DNA of 64,000 bases from Paractinoplanes deccanensis (GCF_016862115.1 NZ_BOMI01000030.1:1-64000), one strand, 5' to 3'; positions 48,855 to 58,375 are shown, numbered from the stretch's first letter. Numbers and translations: made by a program. Notes: a model not told the origin generated them from the letters alone.

Positions 48855-51608
48855 GTGCTCCATCGATTCGCTCTCCGGCGCTCCCATGCCGTGGTGACCG
48901 CCGTGCTGATCACGGCGGGCGCCGGGCCGGCCACCGCCACCCCGGCGCAGGCCGGCCACCGCACCACCACCGTGATCTCCGGGAAGGCCCGTTTCGAGGT
49001 CCTCTCCCCCACCCTCATCCGCACCGAGTACGGGACTCTCACCGACGCGGCCACGTTCAACGTGATCGGGCGGGACTCCTTCGCGCCGGTGCGCTTCACG
49101 AAACGTACGGAGAAGGGCTGGCTGGTCCTCGACACCGGCGCGCTGACCCTGCGCTACAAGGTCGGGTCCGGCGCCTTCACGGCGGACAACCTGGACATCA
49201 AGCTCCGCAGCGGTAAGCAGACCGTGCGGGCCCAGCCGTGGGCCGGCCACTACCCGCCCGCCTGCGAGCCGGGCGTGCTCTGCGAGGCCGAGTCCCTGGA
49301 CGTGCGCGGGCCCGGCATCGCCAAGGACCACGCCGGCTACACCGGCTCCGGGTTCACCGCGGGCTTCACCGGCACCGGCGACGCGCTCGTGCTCACCACC
49401 GCCGCGTCGGGTTCCCTCCAGCTCGCCGTCCGCTACGCCAACAGCACCGGCGGCGACGGCCAGAACGTCACCCGCACGCTGACCGTGGCGGTCGACGGCG
49501 TGAACCAGACGCTCTCCCTGCCGCCCACCGCCAACTGGGACACGTGGGGCATCGCCACCGTGCCGCTCCAGCTCGGCACCGGCACGCACCAGATCAGCGT
49601 GCTGCGCGGCGCGAGCGACACCGGCAACGTCAACATCGACAGCCTCGCGATCGTGCACCCCGGCGACGCGTACCCCGCACCCACGCCGCCCGCCGCCGAG
49701 CCGTGCGCCTTCGGCTCGGTCTGCGAGGCGGACCACGGCACGCTCGCCGGCGGCGCCCGGACGGCGGCCGACCACAACGGATACTCCGGCGACGGTTTCC
49801 TGGCGGGCCTCGAGAGCACCAGCGCCTCGGCGTCGTTCCAGGTGACCGGCGTCCCGGCGACGGGCACTTACCGCGTCCAGCTGCGGTATGCCAACGGCAA
49901 GGCGGGCAGCCAGCCGATCCAGTCGCGCACGGTGACGGTCAACGGCACGACGGTCACGCTCCCGGCCACGTCGAGCTGGGACTACTGGCGCACCGTCGAA
50001 GCGCCGGTCACGCTGCGGGCCGGCACCAACACGGTGGCCCTGGCCTGCCCGACCGCCGCCAGCTGCAACGTCAACGTGGACACGATCGCGCTCGTCCGCG
50101 CCGGCACGCCGCTGCTCGCCCCGCACGCGCCGCTCGGCGGTTACCGCCGCGGGCTCGACGGGGTCAACGGCGCCGCGCTCACCGAGCCGGGCCTGCTCTA
50201 CCAGGACGGCTGGTCGCTGCTCGACGACTCCGCCTCCGCGCTCTACGACACCCGCACCGGCAAGGTCACCCAGCGTGCGGGCTCGGCACAGGACGGCTAC
50301 GTCTTCGCGTACGGCCAGGACTACAGCCGCGGCCTCACCGAGCTGTCGAAGCTGACCGGCCCCACGAAGCTGCTGCCGAAGTGGGCGTACGGCGTCTGGT
50401 ACTCCGAGTACTACGACCGCACCGCGAGCGAGTTCGAGGACATCGTCAAGCGCTTCCGCAGCGAGAACGTGCCTCTCGACGTGCTGATCGTGGACACCGA
50501 CTTCAAGGCGCCGGACAAGTGGAACGGCTGGAACTTCGACACCACCCGCTTCCCCGACTACGAGGCGTTCCAGGCCTGGCTGAAGAAGCAGGGGGTGCGC
50601 ACCAGCCTGAACATCCACCCGAGCATCCTCGGCTCGGACCCCAACTTCGCCCAGGCCCAGGCCACCGCGAAGGGCAAGCTCAAGCGCACCGGCTGCAACG
50701 GCGGCGCCGACTGCTACACCTTCGACTTCGGCGACCCCGACCAGCTGAAGGCGTATTTCGACCTGCACTCCGGCCTGGCCGACCCGGACTTCTGGTGGCT
50801 GGACTGGTGCTGCGACGCGTCCACCTCGTCGCTGGCGGGCGTGACCGGCGACGCGTGGATCAACCAGCAGTACGCGGCCCGCGACGGCTTCGCGTTCTCC
50901 CGCGCGTACGGCTCGTTGCAGGCCGGCGGCTACAGCAGCCCCACCGCCGTGCCCACCGGCCCGTGGGCGGACAAGCGCACCACGCTGCACTTCACCGGCG
51001 ACACGGTCTCCACCTGGGAGACGCTGCAGGCGCAGGTCGGCTACACGCCGGGTGAGTCGGCGGCCACCGGCCTCGCCGCGGTCAGCCACGACATCGGCGG
51101 CCATACCGGCGGCCTGTCCACTCTGCCCGGTGCGGAGCCGAACAGCACGAAATTGCCGGACGACCTGTACGCCCGGTGGGTGCAGCTCGGCACGTTCCAG
51201 CCGATCGACCGCCTGCACTCCAACCACAGCGACCGCCTGCCCTGGCAGTACGGCCCCGCCGCCAACGCCTCGGCGAAGAAGTTCCTCCAGCTGCGCGAGA
51301 AACTGCTGCCCTACACGTACGCCGCGGCGCAGCAGGCCACCCGCACGGGCACCCCGATCGTGCGCCCGATGTACCTGGCCTACCCCGGCCAGCAGGAGGC
51401 GTACGCCACCGCGGGCTCGCAGTACCTCTACGGCCCCGACTTCCTGGTCGCTCCCGTGACCACCCCCGGCGACACCGCCACCACCACGGTCTGGTTCCCG
51501 CCGGGCGACAACTGGAAGGACTACTTCACCGGCAAGGTCTACCGAGGAGGCACGACCCAGCAGGTCACGTCGACCCTCGACACGATGCCCGTCTTCGTCC
51601 GATCCTGA
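48855..51608 (+). CDS. Secreted GH31 alpha-glycosidase with two CBM-like domains
   Basis: A 917-residue exported enzyme. The N-terminus RFALRRSHAVVTAVLITAGAGPATATPAQA is a signal peptide. After a GH31 N-terminal beta domain, two carbohydrate-binding-like domains occupy about residues 134-275 and 282-416. Both carry the CEAE/CEAD and HNGY/HAGY signatures of CBM6/35-type modules and interrupt the GH31 fold. The catalytic barrel follows (WAYGVWYSEYYDRTASEFEDI, then DFWWLDWCCD with nucleophile Asp650, and VSHDIGGHTGG). It should release alpha-linked sugars outside the cell. The GTG at 48855 has GAGG eight bases upstream. The LacI-type palindrome before it suggests induction by sugars, and a long hairpin follows the stop. 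Confidence 0.9.
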   Translation: MLHRFALRRSHAVVTAVLITAGAGPATATPAQAGHRTTTVISGKARFEVLSPTLIRTEYGTLTDAATFNVIGRDSFAPVRFTKRTEKGWLVLDTGALTLRYKVGSGAFTADNLDIKLRSGKQTVRAQPWAGHYPPACEPGVLCEAESLDVRGPGIAKDHAGYTGSGFTAGFTGTGDALVLTTAASGSLQLAVRYANSTGGDGQNVTRTLTVAVDGVNQTLSLPPTANWDTWGIATVPLQLGTGTHQISVLRGASDTGNVNIDSLAIVHPGDAYPAPTPPAAEPCAFGSVCEADHGTLAGGARTAADHNGYSGDGFLAGLESTSASASFQVTGVPATGTYRVQLRYANGKAGSQPIQSRTVTVNGTTVTLPATSSWDYWRTVEAPVTLRAGTNTVALACPTAASCNVNVDTIALVRAGTPLLAPHAPLGGYRRGLDGVNGAALTEPGLLYQDGWSLLDDSASALYDTRTGKVTQRAGSAQDGYVFAYGQDYSRGLTELSKLTGPTKLLPKWAYGVWYSEYYDRTASEFEDIVKRFRSENVPLDVLIVDTDFKAPDKWNGWNFDTTRFPDYEAFQAWLKKQGVRTSLNIHPSILGSDPNFAQAQATAKGKLKRTGCNGGADCYTFDFGDPDQLKAYFDLHSGLADPDFWWLDWCCDASTSSLAGVTGDAWINQQYAARDGFAFSRAYGSLQAGGYSSPTAVPTGPWADKRTTLHFTGDTVSTWETLQAQVGYTPGESAATGLAAVSHDIGGHTGGLSTLPGAEPNSTKLPDDLYARWVQLGTFQPIDRLHSNHSDRLPWQYGPAANASAKKFLQLREKLLPYTYAAAQQATRTGTPIVRPMYLAYPGQQEAYATAGSQYLYGPDFLVAPVTTPGDTATTTVWFPPGDNWKDYFTGKVYRGGTTQQVTSTLDTMPVFVRS

Positions 51609-51618
51609 CGAGGACGCC

Positions 51619-51660
51619 CGGGCGCGCCTTCGGCTTCCACCGAGGCCGAAGGCGCGCCCG
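51619..51660 (+). terminator. Hairpin terminator after the GH31 gene
   Basis: GGGCGCGCCTTCGGC (51620-51634) pairs perfectly with GCCGAAGGCGCGCCC (51645-51659). One more C-G pair closes the base, giving a 16-bp stem with a ten-base loop. No U-tract follows, as is common in actinobacteria. Confidence 0.8.
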
Positions 51661-51697
51661 ACCCTTCGTGGCGCGCCCGCTGCGCCATGATGGGGCC

Positions 51698-52585
51698 ATG
51701 CGCCTGGTCTCGCTGCTTCCCTCCGCGACCGAGATCGTCTATGCCCTCGGCCTCGGGGACGATCTCGTCGGGGTCACCTTCGAGTGCGACGAGCCGCCAT
51801 CGGCGCGGGCCGAGAAGACCGTGGTGGTCGGCGGGCGCGACACCCGCGGCATGACGCCCGCGGAGATCGACGACTACGTCCAGACCCGGATGAACAACGG
51901 CGAGGACCTCTACACCCTGCACGCGGGCGCGCTGGCCGCCCTCGCGCCCGACCTGATCCTCACGCAGGACCTGTGCCGGGTCTGCGCCCTGCCGTCCGGG
52001 CACGTCAACGATGCTCTCGACCATCTGGGCTGCCGCGCCGACGTGCTGTCGCTCGACCCGTACACGCTCGACGAAGTGCTCGACACGATCCTGCGCGTGG
52101 GCGCCGCCGCCGGCGTACCGGAAAGGGCCGAAGCTCTCGTCGCGGGCCTGCGCGACCGTCTCGCGGCGGTGGCCCGGGCCGTAGCGGGTCGCCGCGCACC
52201 CAGGGTCGCGGTGGTGGAGTGGGTGGATCCGCCCTTCACCGCCGGTCACTGGGTTCCGGACCTGGTCACGGCCGCGGGCGGCGTCCCGGTCGCGGCTCGC
52301 GGCGGACGGCGTTCCGTGCAGACCACGTACGCGGAGCTGGCCGCGCCCGGCCCCGAGGTCGTCCTGGTCACGCCGTGCGGCTTCCACCTGGACGGCGCCG
52401 CGGACCAGGCCGCCGAGGTCGTGCCGCACTTTCCCGGCGCGCAGGTCTGGGCCCTCGACGGCGACAGCCTGATCGTGCGCCCCGGCCCGCGCCTGATCGA
52501 CGGCGCCGAGACGATCGCCGCGATCCTGCACCCCGGCGCGTTTCCCGCGGGCCCTAGCTCGAGATCCGCTCGACGTCTTTCTTGA
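51698..52585 (+). CDS. Cobalamin-binding-like (BtuF-type) protein without signal peptide
   Basis: A 295-residue protein of the BtuF/TroA fold. It begins MRLVSLLPSATEIVYALGLGDDLVGVTFECD and has LTQDLCRVCALPSG, WVDPPFTAGHWVPDLVTAAGG and VVLVTPCGFHLD, characteristic of the cytoplasmic 'cobalamin-binding protein' group. There is no signal peptide or lipobox and no transporter genes beside it, so it is not an ordinary ABC binding protein. Binding of a corrinoid or other ligand inside the cell is possible. The ATG at 51698 begins the domain. The last ten residues overlap the convergent 51-residue gene. Confidence 0.82.
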   Translation: MRLVSLLPSATEIVYALGLGDDLVGVTFECDEPPSARAEKTVVVGGRDTRGMTPAEIDDYVQTRMNNGEDLYTLHAGALAALAPDLILTQDLCRVCALPSGHVNDALDHLGCRADVLSLDPYTLDEVLDTILRVGAAAGVPERAEALVAGLRDRLAAVARAVAGRRAPRVAVVEWVDPPFTAGHWVPDLVTAAGGVPVAARGGRRSVQTTYAELAAPGPEVVLVTPCGFHLDGAADQAAEVVPHFPGAQVWALDGDSLIVRPGPRLIDGAETIAAILHPGAFPAGPSSRSARRLS

Positions 52586-52709
52586 GGGCCGCGCCCTCCT
52601 GCTCGGTCACGTCCTTGAGCGCCTCGGCGATCTTGTCGAGGGGCACTCCGGCCCGCGTCAGCGCTTCCACCCACCGCTCATGAACGGACTTGTCGGCGAC
52701 GTTCGACAT
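52554..52709 (-). CDS. 51-residue acidic/helical hypothetical protein
   Basis: A small open frame from ATG 52709 to TAG 52554. It reads MSNVADKSVHERWVEALTRA, then GVPLDKIAEALKDVTEQEGA and ends ALKKDVERISS. It is soluble, charged and almost wholly helical, and its codon use shows the GC-rich third positions of real genes in this genome. It overlaps the 3' end of the BtuF-like gene by 32 bp. I do not recognise a family. The clear amino-acid composition argues for a real protein. Confidence 0.65.
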   Translation of the reverse strand: MSNVADKSVHERWVEALTRAGVPLDKIAEALKDVTEQEGAALKKDVERISS

Positions 52710-52827
52710 GCTTCCAGCCTGTCAGCTCCCCGGCGCCGCATCAGCCCAACGCCGGAAAAGCTTCCCGCCGTCACGCTCCGGGCCGGTGCCTTCATGTTCG
52801 CTGCCGCGGTTGCCTCCCGCCGGGCCG

Positions 52828-53613
52828 TCAGTGGGCCAGGGCCGGGCGGCGGGCCGGGGTGGCGCGCTCCTCCGACCAGCGGCTGCGGGCCGCCTCGCGG
52901 ACGCGCATGGCGCGGTGCAGCCAGCGGACGTCGAGGCCGAACGACCAGGTCAGGGACGCCAGCGCCAGCGCCAGGACGGCGACCGCGGCGACCGTGGGCA
53001 GCAAGCCCGCGATCACCAGGGCGAGGGCGATGCCCTGCACGGCGGCGACGACCTTGCGGGAGAAGCGCGGGGGCAGGGCCGCGTTCAGCCACGGCCACGC
53101 CCAGGAGGCCGCCACGAAGGCGTACCGGAAGGCGCCGAGCGCGACCGGCCACCAGCCGTACCGGTCACCGGCGTAGACGCTGAGCACCAGGATCAGGAAC
53201 GCGTCGACCTCCATGTCGAAGCGCGCGCCGAGGGCCGTGGTCGTCTTCGTGCGCCGGGCCACCTGCCCGTCCACGCCGTCGAGGGCGAGCGCGACGCTCG
53301 CGATCGTGACGAGGGCCGGCACGCTGACCGGCTGAGTGAAGGACGTCACCACCATCGCGGTCACGCCGCCGACGAGGATCGCCCGGGACAGCGTCACGGC
53401 GTTGGCCGCGCCGAGCTCGTTCAGGCCGGCCCGGGCGAGGCCCGCGCCGAGCAGACCGCACAGCACCAGGCCGTACGCCGCCCCGGCCACCAGGCCGGCC
53501 GGCGTGAGCCCCAGGGTGCTGCCCAGCAGGGCGAGCAGCCCGAGCTGAGCGGCGAGGCCGAGCACCGGCCCGCGCGAGGGGCCCACCCCTGCATCTGCGG
53601 TACTGAGGGTCAC
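52828..53613 (-). CDS. CDP-alcohol phosphatidyltransferase-family membrane protein
   Basis: A 261-residue integral membrane enzyme. The family signature DGxxARx8GxxxDxxxD is present as DGQVARRTKTTTALGARFDMEVD near residues 115-137, preceded by AANAVTLSRAILVGG. It transfers a phosphoalcohol from a CDP-alcohol to an acceptor alcohol, as in phospholipid or polyol-phosphate synthesis. Six to seven hydrophobic segments surround the active site. It is divergent from the dehydrogenase that opens the pterin-like cluster, with 104 bp between, so it may belong to the same pathway. Confidence 0.88.
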   Translation of the reverse strand: MTLSTADAGVGPSRGPVLGLAAQLGLLALLGSTLGLTPAGLVAGAAYGLVLCGLLGAGLARAGLNELGAANAVTLSRAILVGGVTAMVVTSFTQPVSVPALVTIASVALALDGVDGQVARRTKTTTALGARFDMEVDAFLILVLSVYAGDRYGWWPVALGAFRYAFVAASWAWPWLNAALPPRFSRKVVAAVQGIALALVIAGLLPTVAAVAVLALALASLTWSFGLDVRWLHRAMRVREAARSRWSEERATPARRPALAH

Positions 53614-53717
53614 CGTGGCCTCCCGTTCACAAGATCGGCCGCCGCGTATGGTTGCCGTCGTCAGCGCTTAACACGAGCGGAACCGGCGATCGGTTCAGCC
53701 GCTGAAGGGATCAACGC

Positions 53718-54689
53718 ATGTCGGGTGACGCGGAAGCGTTCTGGCTCGCCGAGGCCGGCCGCGGCGAGATCCGCGCCGAGAAGGTCCGCGACCCCGGGCC
53801 GGACGAGGCCCTGATCCGCACCCTGCACACCGGCGTGAGCAGGGGAACCGAGACTCTGGTCTTCACCGGCCGGGTGCCCGAGAGCCAGTGGCCGTCGATG
53901 CGCGCGCCGTTCCAGGAGGGCGACTTCCCGGCCCCCGTGAAATACGGCTACCTGAACGTCGGCGTCGTCGAACAGGGGCCCGCCGAGCTGCTCGGCCGCA
54001 CGGTCTTCAGCCTCTTCCCGCACCAGACCCGCTTCGTGGTGCCCGTGTCGGCCGTCACGGTGGTGCCGGACGGCGTTCCCGCGCACCGCGCCGTCCTGGC
54101 CGGCACCGTGGAGACCGCCGTGAACGCCCTCTGGGACGCGGCCCCGCTGATCGGCGACCGCATCGCGGTGGTCGGCGGCGGCATGGTCGGTGGTTCGGCC
54201 GCGGCGATTCTGGCGCGCTTTCCCGGGGTACGGATGCAGCTCGTGGACGTCGACCCGGCTCGTGCCGACCTCGCCGCGCGGCTCGGTGTCGCGTTCGCGC
54301 ACCCGGACGACGCGCTGGGCGACTGCGACCTGGTGATCCACGCCAGCGCCACGTCCGCCGGGTTGAAACGTTCTCTGGAGCTGCTGGCGTACGAGGGCAC
54401 GGTCGTGGAGCTGAGCTGGTACGGCGACAAGCGGGTCGACGTACCGCTGGGCGAGTTCTTCCATTCCCGGCGGCTGACCGTGCGCGGCAGCCAGGTGGGC
54501 GGCATCCGGCCGGACCACCGCCGCTCGTACGCCGAACGCCTCGCCCTGTCGCTCGACCTGCTGCGCGACGACCGGTTCGAGGCGCTGATCAGCGGAAGGT
54601 CCCCGTTCGGGGACCTGCCCGCCGTCATGCCACGGCTCGCCGACGGTAGCCTTCCGGCTCTCTGTCACGTGATCGACTACAACCCCTGA
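53718..54689 (+). CDS. Medium-chain dehydrogenase/reductase-like protein
   Basis: A 323-residue MDR-superfamily oxidoreductase. The catalytic-domain start includes [29 protein letters not shown], and the nucleotide-binding loop is [18 protein letters not shown] near residue 150. The zinc ligands of alcohol dehydrogenases (GHE and CxxCxxC) are absent, so it is probably not a classic zinc enzyme. The ATG at 53718 follows a short spacer. It is first in a run of five same-strand genes and 13 bp before the PTPS-like gene, implying a shared pathway. Confidence 0.85.
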   Translation: MSGDAEAFWLAEAGRGEIRAEKVRDPGPDEALIRTLHTGVSRGTETLVFTGRVPESQWPSMRAPFQEGDFPAPVKYGYLNVGVVEQGPAELLGRTVFSLFPHQTRFVVPVSAVTVVPDGVPAHRAVLAGTVETAVNALWDAAPLIGDRIAVVGGGMVGGSAAAILARFPGVRMQLVDVDPARADLAARLGVAFAHPDDALGDCDLVIHASATSAGLKRSLELLAYEGTVVELSWYGDKRVDVPLGEFFHSRRLTVRGSQVGGIRPDHRRSYAERLALSLDLLRDDRFEALISGRSPFGDLPAVMPRLADGSLPALCHVIDYNP

Positions 54690-54702
54690 GGAGGAGCTGG
54701 CC

Positions 54703-55101
54703 TTGTTCAGCGTCACCGTCCGCGACCACATCATGATCGCGCACAGCTTCTCGGGCGAGGTCTTCGGACCGGCCCAGAAGCTGCACGGCGCGACCTTCGT
54801 GGTGGACGCCACCTTCCGCCGGCCCGAGCTGGACGACGACAACATCGTCGTCGACATCGGCCGCGCGAGCGAGGAGCTGCACGCGATCTGCGGCGGCCTC
54901 AGCTACCGCAACCTCGACGACGACCCGGCGTTCAAGGGCATCAACACGTCGACGGAGTTCCTCGCCAAGGTGATCGCCGACCGCCTGGCCGACAAGGTGG
55001 CCGCCGGCGACCTCGGCCCGGGCGCGTCCGGGCTGACCGGCATCTCGGTCACCCTGCACGAGTCGCACATCGCATGGGCCTCGTACGAGCGCGATCTGTG
55101 A
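54703..55101 (+). CDS. 6-pyruvoyl-tetrahydropterin synthase/QueD-like protein
   Basis: A 132-residue T-fold protein of the PTPS/6-carboxytetrahydropterin synthase family. It includes [50 protein letters not shown] and the C-terminal [12 protein letters not shown]. Compared with the family, zinc ligand His14 and His28 are kept, but the usual HGH is HGA (Ala30) and the catalytic Cys four residues before it is absent. Chemistry may therefore differ from QueD. The start is TTG 54703, with GAGGAGG seven bases upstream. Its stop overlaps the glycosyltransferase start (GTGA). Confidence 0.87.
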   Translation: MFSVTVRDHIMIAHSFSGEVFGPAQKLHGATFVVDATFRRPELDDDNIVVDIGRASEELHAICGGLSYRNLDDDPAFKGINTSTEFLAKVIADRLADKVAAGDLGPGASGLTGISVTLHESHIAWASYERDL

Positions 55102-56381
55102 GCTCACCACTCTGGGCGGTGCTGCCGGGCGGGATCGACGACCCGGCGGCACCGAGCGGGGGCAACCGCTACGACCGGGCGGTGCTCTGCCGCCTCCACC
55201 GCGACGTGCACGAGCTGGCGATCGGCGGCACCTGGCCGTCGCCCGGCCCCGCGTCCCGGCGCGCCCTCGAGTGGGCGCTCGCCGACATCCCCGACGGCTC
55301 GCTGGTGCTCGTCGACGGCCTGGTCGGCTGCGGCGTGCCGGAGCTGCTCGAGCCGCACGCCCGCCGGCTGCGCCTGGCCGTCCTGGTGCACCTGCCGCTC
55401 AGTGACGAGACCGGCCTCTCCCCCGCCCGCGCGCGGGAGTTGCGGGCGAAGGAACGCGCGGCCCTGCACCTCGCCACCACGGTGATCGCCACCAGCCGGG
55501 CCGCCGCCGCCCACGTGGCGGCGATGCACGACCTGCGCCGCGTCGAGGTCGCCGCCCCCGGCGTCGACCCCGCTCCGCTCGCGGAGCCGCACCCCGACGG
55601 CCACCGCCTGCTGTGCGCCGCCGCGGTGTCGCCCCGCAAGGGCCAGGACCTGCTGGTCGGCGCCCTGGAGAACGACCTCGCCGGCCTGCGCTGGAAGTGC
55701 ACCTTCGCCGGCGCGCTGGTCAACCCCGTGCCCTACCTGAGCGGGAACATCCAGTTCGCCGGCCCGCTCGGCCCCGCCGAGCTGAATGTTGCCTACGCGA
55801 ACACCGATCTCTTCGTCCTCCCGTCGCGCGCCGAGACATACGGCATGGTCGTGACCGAGGCCCTGGCCCGCGGCATCCCGGTCCTCGCCACCGCCGTGGG
55901 CGGCGTCCCCGAGGCCCTCGGCACCACACCCGCCGGCCTGCCCGGCATGCTCGTGCCCCCGGACGACCGCCCGGCCCTGGCCGCCGCCCTGCGCGACTGG
56001 CTGACCCGCCCCGAGCTGCGGGCGTCGTTGCGAGCCGCCGCCCTGCAACGCCGCGCGACCCTGCCGACCTGGGAAGAGACCGCCCGCCGCATCACCGAGA
56101 TCCTGGACGCGACGGGCACCCGCGCGCCCGCCCCGGCGCAGCAGACCACCCCCGCGCCGCACACCACCTCCGCGCCTACCCCGGCGCCGCACCCCACCCC
56201 CGCGCCGCACACCACCCCCGCGCCGCACACCACCCCCGCGCCTACCCCGGCGCCGCACACCACCCCCGCGCCTACCCCGGCGCCGCACACCACCCCCGCG
56301 CCTACCCCGGCGCAGCGCACGTCCCCGGCGCCGGCCACCGCCTCGGCGCCGTCCCCCGAGATCGAAGGAGAGCCCACATGA
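55098..56381 (+). CDS. GT4-type glycosyltransferase with repetitive Pro/Thr tail
   Basis: A 427-residue GT-B glycosyltransferase. It lacks a signal peptide. The donor-binding half has [22 protein letters not shown] and [34 protein letters not shown], the GT4 EX7E motif. The N-terminal acceptor half is short. From about residue 345 the protein becomes a Pro-Ala-Pro-His-Thr-Thr repeat, of which three 30-bp units are identical at 56221-56310. It starts at GTG 55098, overlapping the PTPS-like stop, and ends overlapping the methyltransferase ATG, so the order synthase, glycosyltransferase, methyltransferase is translationally coupled. Confidence 0.9.
   Translation: MSSPLWAVLPGGIDDPAAPSGGNRYDRAVLCRLHRDVHELAIGGTWPSPGPASRRALEWALADIPDGSLVLVDGLVGCGVPELLEPHARRLRLAVLVHLPLSDETGLSPARARELRAKERAALHLATTVIATSRAAAAHVAAMHDLRRVEVAAPGVDPAPLAEPHPDGHRLLCAAAVSPRKGQDLLVGALENDLAGLRWKCTFAGALVNPVPYLSGNIQFAGPLGPAELNVAYANTDLFVLPSRAETYGMVVTEALARGIPVLATAVGGVPEALGTTPAGLPGMLVPPDDRPALAAALRDWLTRPELRASLRAAALQRRATLPTWEETARRITEILDATGTRAPAPAQQTTPAPHTTSAPTPAPHPTPAPHTTPAPHTTPAPTPAPHTTPAPTPAPHTTPAPTPAQRTSPAPATASAPSPEIEGEPT
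56221..56310 (+). repeat. 30-bp tandem repeat in glycosyltransferase tail
   Basis: Three identical 30-base units begin at 56221, 56251 and 56281 and encode [10 protein letters not shown] in frame. Degenerate copies extend upstream to about 56150. The array is as clean as a minisatellite and is likely to vary between strains. Confidence 0.9.
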
Positions 56382-57145
56382 CCGGTGAGTTCAGCGAGTC
56401 CTGGCTGGGGCTGCGTGAGCCGGCCGATGCCGACGCCCGCGCCGCGGACCTGGTGGGGCTGCTCCCCGAGCCGATCCACGTGATCCGCGACCTCGGCTGC
56501 GGCACCGGCTCGCTCGGCCGCTGGCTGGCCCCGCGGCTGCCCACCCCGCAGCACTGGATCATGGCCGACCGCGATCCCAAGCTGCTGCACTACGCGACCT
56601 CGCACCTGCGGGTGCCCGGCGTCACCGTGGAGGGCGCGCTCGGCGATGTGACCGCGCTCACCGCCGAGGACCTGGCGGACACCGGCCTGGTGACCTGCTC
56701 GGCGCTGCTCGACCTGCTCACCGAGGCCGAGGTGGACGCGCTGGTCGCGGCGTGCGCGGCCGCGGGCGTACCGGCGCTGTTCACGCTGTCGGTGTCCGGC
56801 GAGGTCACGATGGACCCGCCGCTGCCGGAGGACCAGCGGGTCGCGGCCGCGTTCGACGAGCACCAGCGCCGCGTCGTGGACGGCCGCCGTCTGCTCGGGC
56901 CGGACGCTCCGGCGTACGCGGTCAAGGCGTTCGAGAAGGCGGGCGCAACCGTCGTGACCAGGCCCAGCCCTTGGAAGCTCGGTCCCGGCCGCCCCGAGCT
57001 GACCGCGGAGTGGCTGCGCGGCTGGGCCGGCGCGGCCCGTGAGCAGGACCCGAGCCTCGCGCTGGACGACTATCTCGCCACCCGCCTGGGTGACTTGCCG
57101 GCGGTCACGGTCGGACATGTCGATCTTTTAGCGATCTTCGGCTGA
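56378..57145 (+). CDS. Class I SAM-dependent methyltransferase
   Basis: A 255-residue methyltransferase. The SAM loop is IRDLGCGTGSLGRWLAPRL near residues 36-54, motif II is HWIMADRDPKLL, and motif IV is LVTCSALLDLLTEAEVDALV. The ATG at 56378 overlaps the glycosyltransferase stop (ATGA) and has AAGGAGAG upstream. Because it is translationally coupled to the glycosyltransferase, it probably methylates the same small molecule. The substrate is unknown. Confidence 0.9.
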   Translation: MTGEFSESWLGLREPADADARAADLVGLLPEPIHVIRDLGCGTGSLGRWLAPRLPTPQHWIMADRDPKLLHYATSHLRVPGVTVEGALGDVTALTAEDLADTGLVTCSALLDLLTEAEVDALVAACAAAGVPALFTLSVSGEVTMDPPLPEDQRVAAAFDEHQRRVVDGRRLLGPDAPAYAVKAFEKAGATVVTRPSPWKLGPGRPELTAEWLRGWAGAAREQDPSLALDDYLATRLGDLPAVTVGHVDLLAIFG

Positions 57146-57205
57146 ACCCTTTGTGCCCGCCCCGGCGTACTAGGGGAAAGACGGGCTATCGAAGGGGACG
57201 GCGAA

Positions 57206-58375
57206 GTGACGCGATCGATCTGGGTGTGGCTGCGGATCCTGGGAGGGGCCGGGATCCTCGGCTTCCTCCTGTGGCGGCTCGGCACCGGCGCCTTCCTGGA
57301 CGGCCTGCGGGTGATCGACCTGCCGCTGCTCGCGCTGGCGTTCGGCATCGGCGTGGTGACGACGGTCTTCAGCGCCTGGCGCTGGTGCCTGGTGGCGCGC
57401 GGCCTGGGCCTGCGGCTCACGCTGCGCGGCGCGATCGCCGACTACTACAAGGCGCTCTTCCTCAACGCCGCCCTCCCCGGCGGCGTCCTGGGCGACGTCG
57501 ACCGGGCGGTCACGCACGGCCGCGACGAGGGGGACGTCGCCCGCAGCGTGCGCGCCGTCGTCCTGGAGCGCACCGCCGGCCAGCTGGTCCTGATCGGCGT
57601 GGGCGTGACGGTCCTGCTGACGATGCCGTCACCCGTCCTGACGGCCCTGTCCCGGCACGGCGCCACCGTCGCGGTCGTCGCGGCGGCCGTCGCGGCGTCG
57701 GTGGTCATCCTCCTGCTGGCCGTCCGCAGGCTCCGCCAGGGCGGCTCCCGGGTAGCCTCGGCGGTCCGCACCGGCGCCGCCGAGATCCGCACCGGCCTGC
57801 TGGCCCGCCGCAACTGGCCCGGCATCACGCTCGCGTCGACGGCGGTGCTCGTCGGCCACCTCGCCACCTTTGTCGTGGCCGCCCGCGCCGCCGGCTCCAC
57901 GGCCTCCCTGACGCGCCTCGCGCCCCTCATGCTCCTGGCCCTGCTGGCCATGTCGCTGCCCCTGAACGTCGGCGGCTGGGGCCCGCGCGAGGCCGTCACC
58001 GCGTGGGCCTTCGGCGCCGCCGGCCTGAGCGCCACCCAGGGCCTGACCACGGCGGTCGTGTACGGCGTCTTCGCCTTCGTGGCGGCCCTCCCCGGCGCGG
58101 CCGTGCTCCTGGTACGCGCCACCGCCGGCCTGCGCTCCGCCCTCGCCGTCCGGGCCGCCGTCCCGGTCTCCCCGGCGCCCGCCACCGTCATGCCCGTCTC
58201 GGCCGTGCCGATCTCCCCGGCACCGGTTGGCGCACCCGTCTCTGCCGTGCCGATGTCGTCGGCGCCGGTCGCTCTCGTGCCCGTCTCGGCGCTGGCCGCC
58301 CCGGCGCTCGCCGTGGCCGCCCCGATCGCGCCGGAGATGCTGTTCGGCCGCGAGCTCGCCCGCGCCGGCGCCTGA
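57206..58375 (+). CDS. Lysylphosphatidylglycerol synthase TM-region/flippase-like membrane protein
   Basis: A 389-residue membrane protein of the UPF0104 (LPG_synthase_TM/AglD-like) family, with about eight hydrophobic segments. It includes FSAWRWCLVARGLGLRL, ADYYKALFLNAALPGGVLGDVDRAV and LLALLAMSLPLNVGGWGPREAVTAWAF, all family hallmarks. Members move or modify lipid-linked glycans or aminoacyl lipids. The last 70 residues form an Ala/Pro/Val-rich repeat (PVSAVPxSPAPV). The GTG at 57206 is 61 bp after the methyltransferase. It may carry the pathway product or a glycosyl lipid across the membrane. Confidence 0.86.
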   Translation: MTRSIWVWLRILGGAGILGFLLWRLGTGAFLDGLRVIDLPLLALAFGIGVVTTVFSAWRWCLVARGLGLRLTLRGAIADYYKALFLNAALPGGVLGDVDRAVTHGRDEGDVARSVRAVVLERTAGQLVLIGVGVTVLLTMPSPVLTALSRHGATVAVVAAAVAASVVILLLAVRRLRQGGSRVASAVRTGAAEIRTGLLARRNWPGITLASTAVLVGHLATFVVAARAAGSTASLTRLAPLMLLALLAMSLPLNVGGWGPREAVTAWAFGAAGLSATQGLTTAVVYGVFAFVAALPGAAVLLVRATAGLRSALAVRAAVPVSPAPATVMPVSAVPISPAPVGAPVSAVPMSSAPVALVPVSALAAPALAVAAPIAPEMLFGRELARAGA

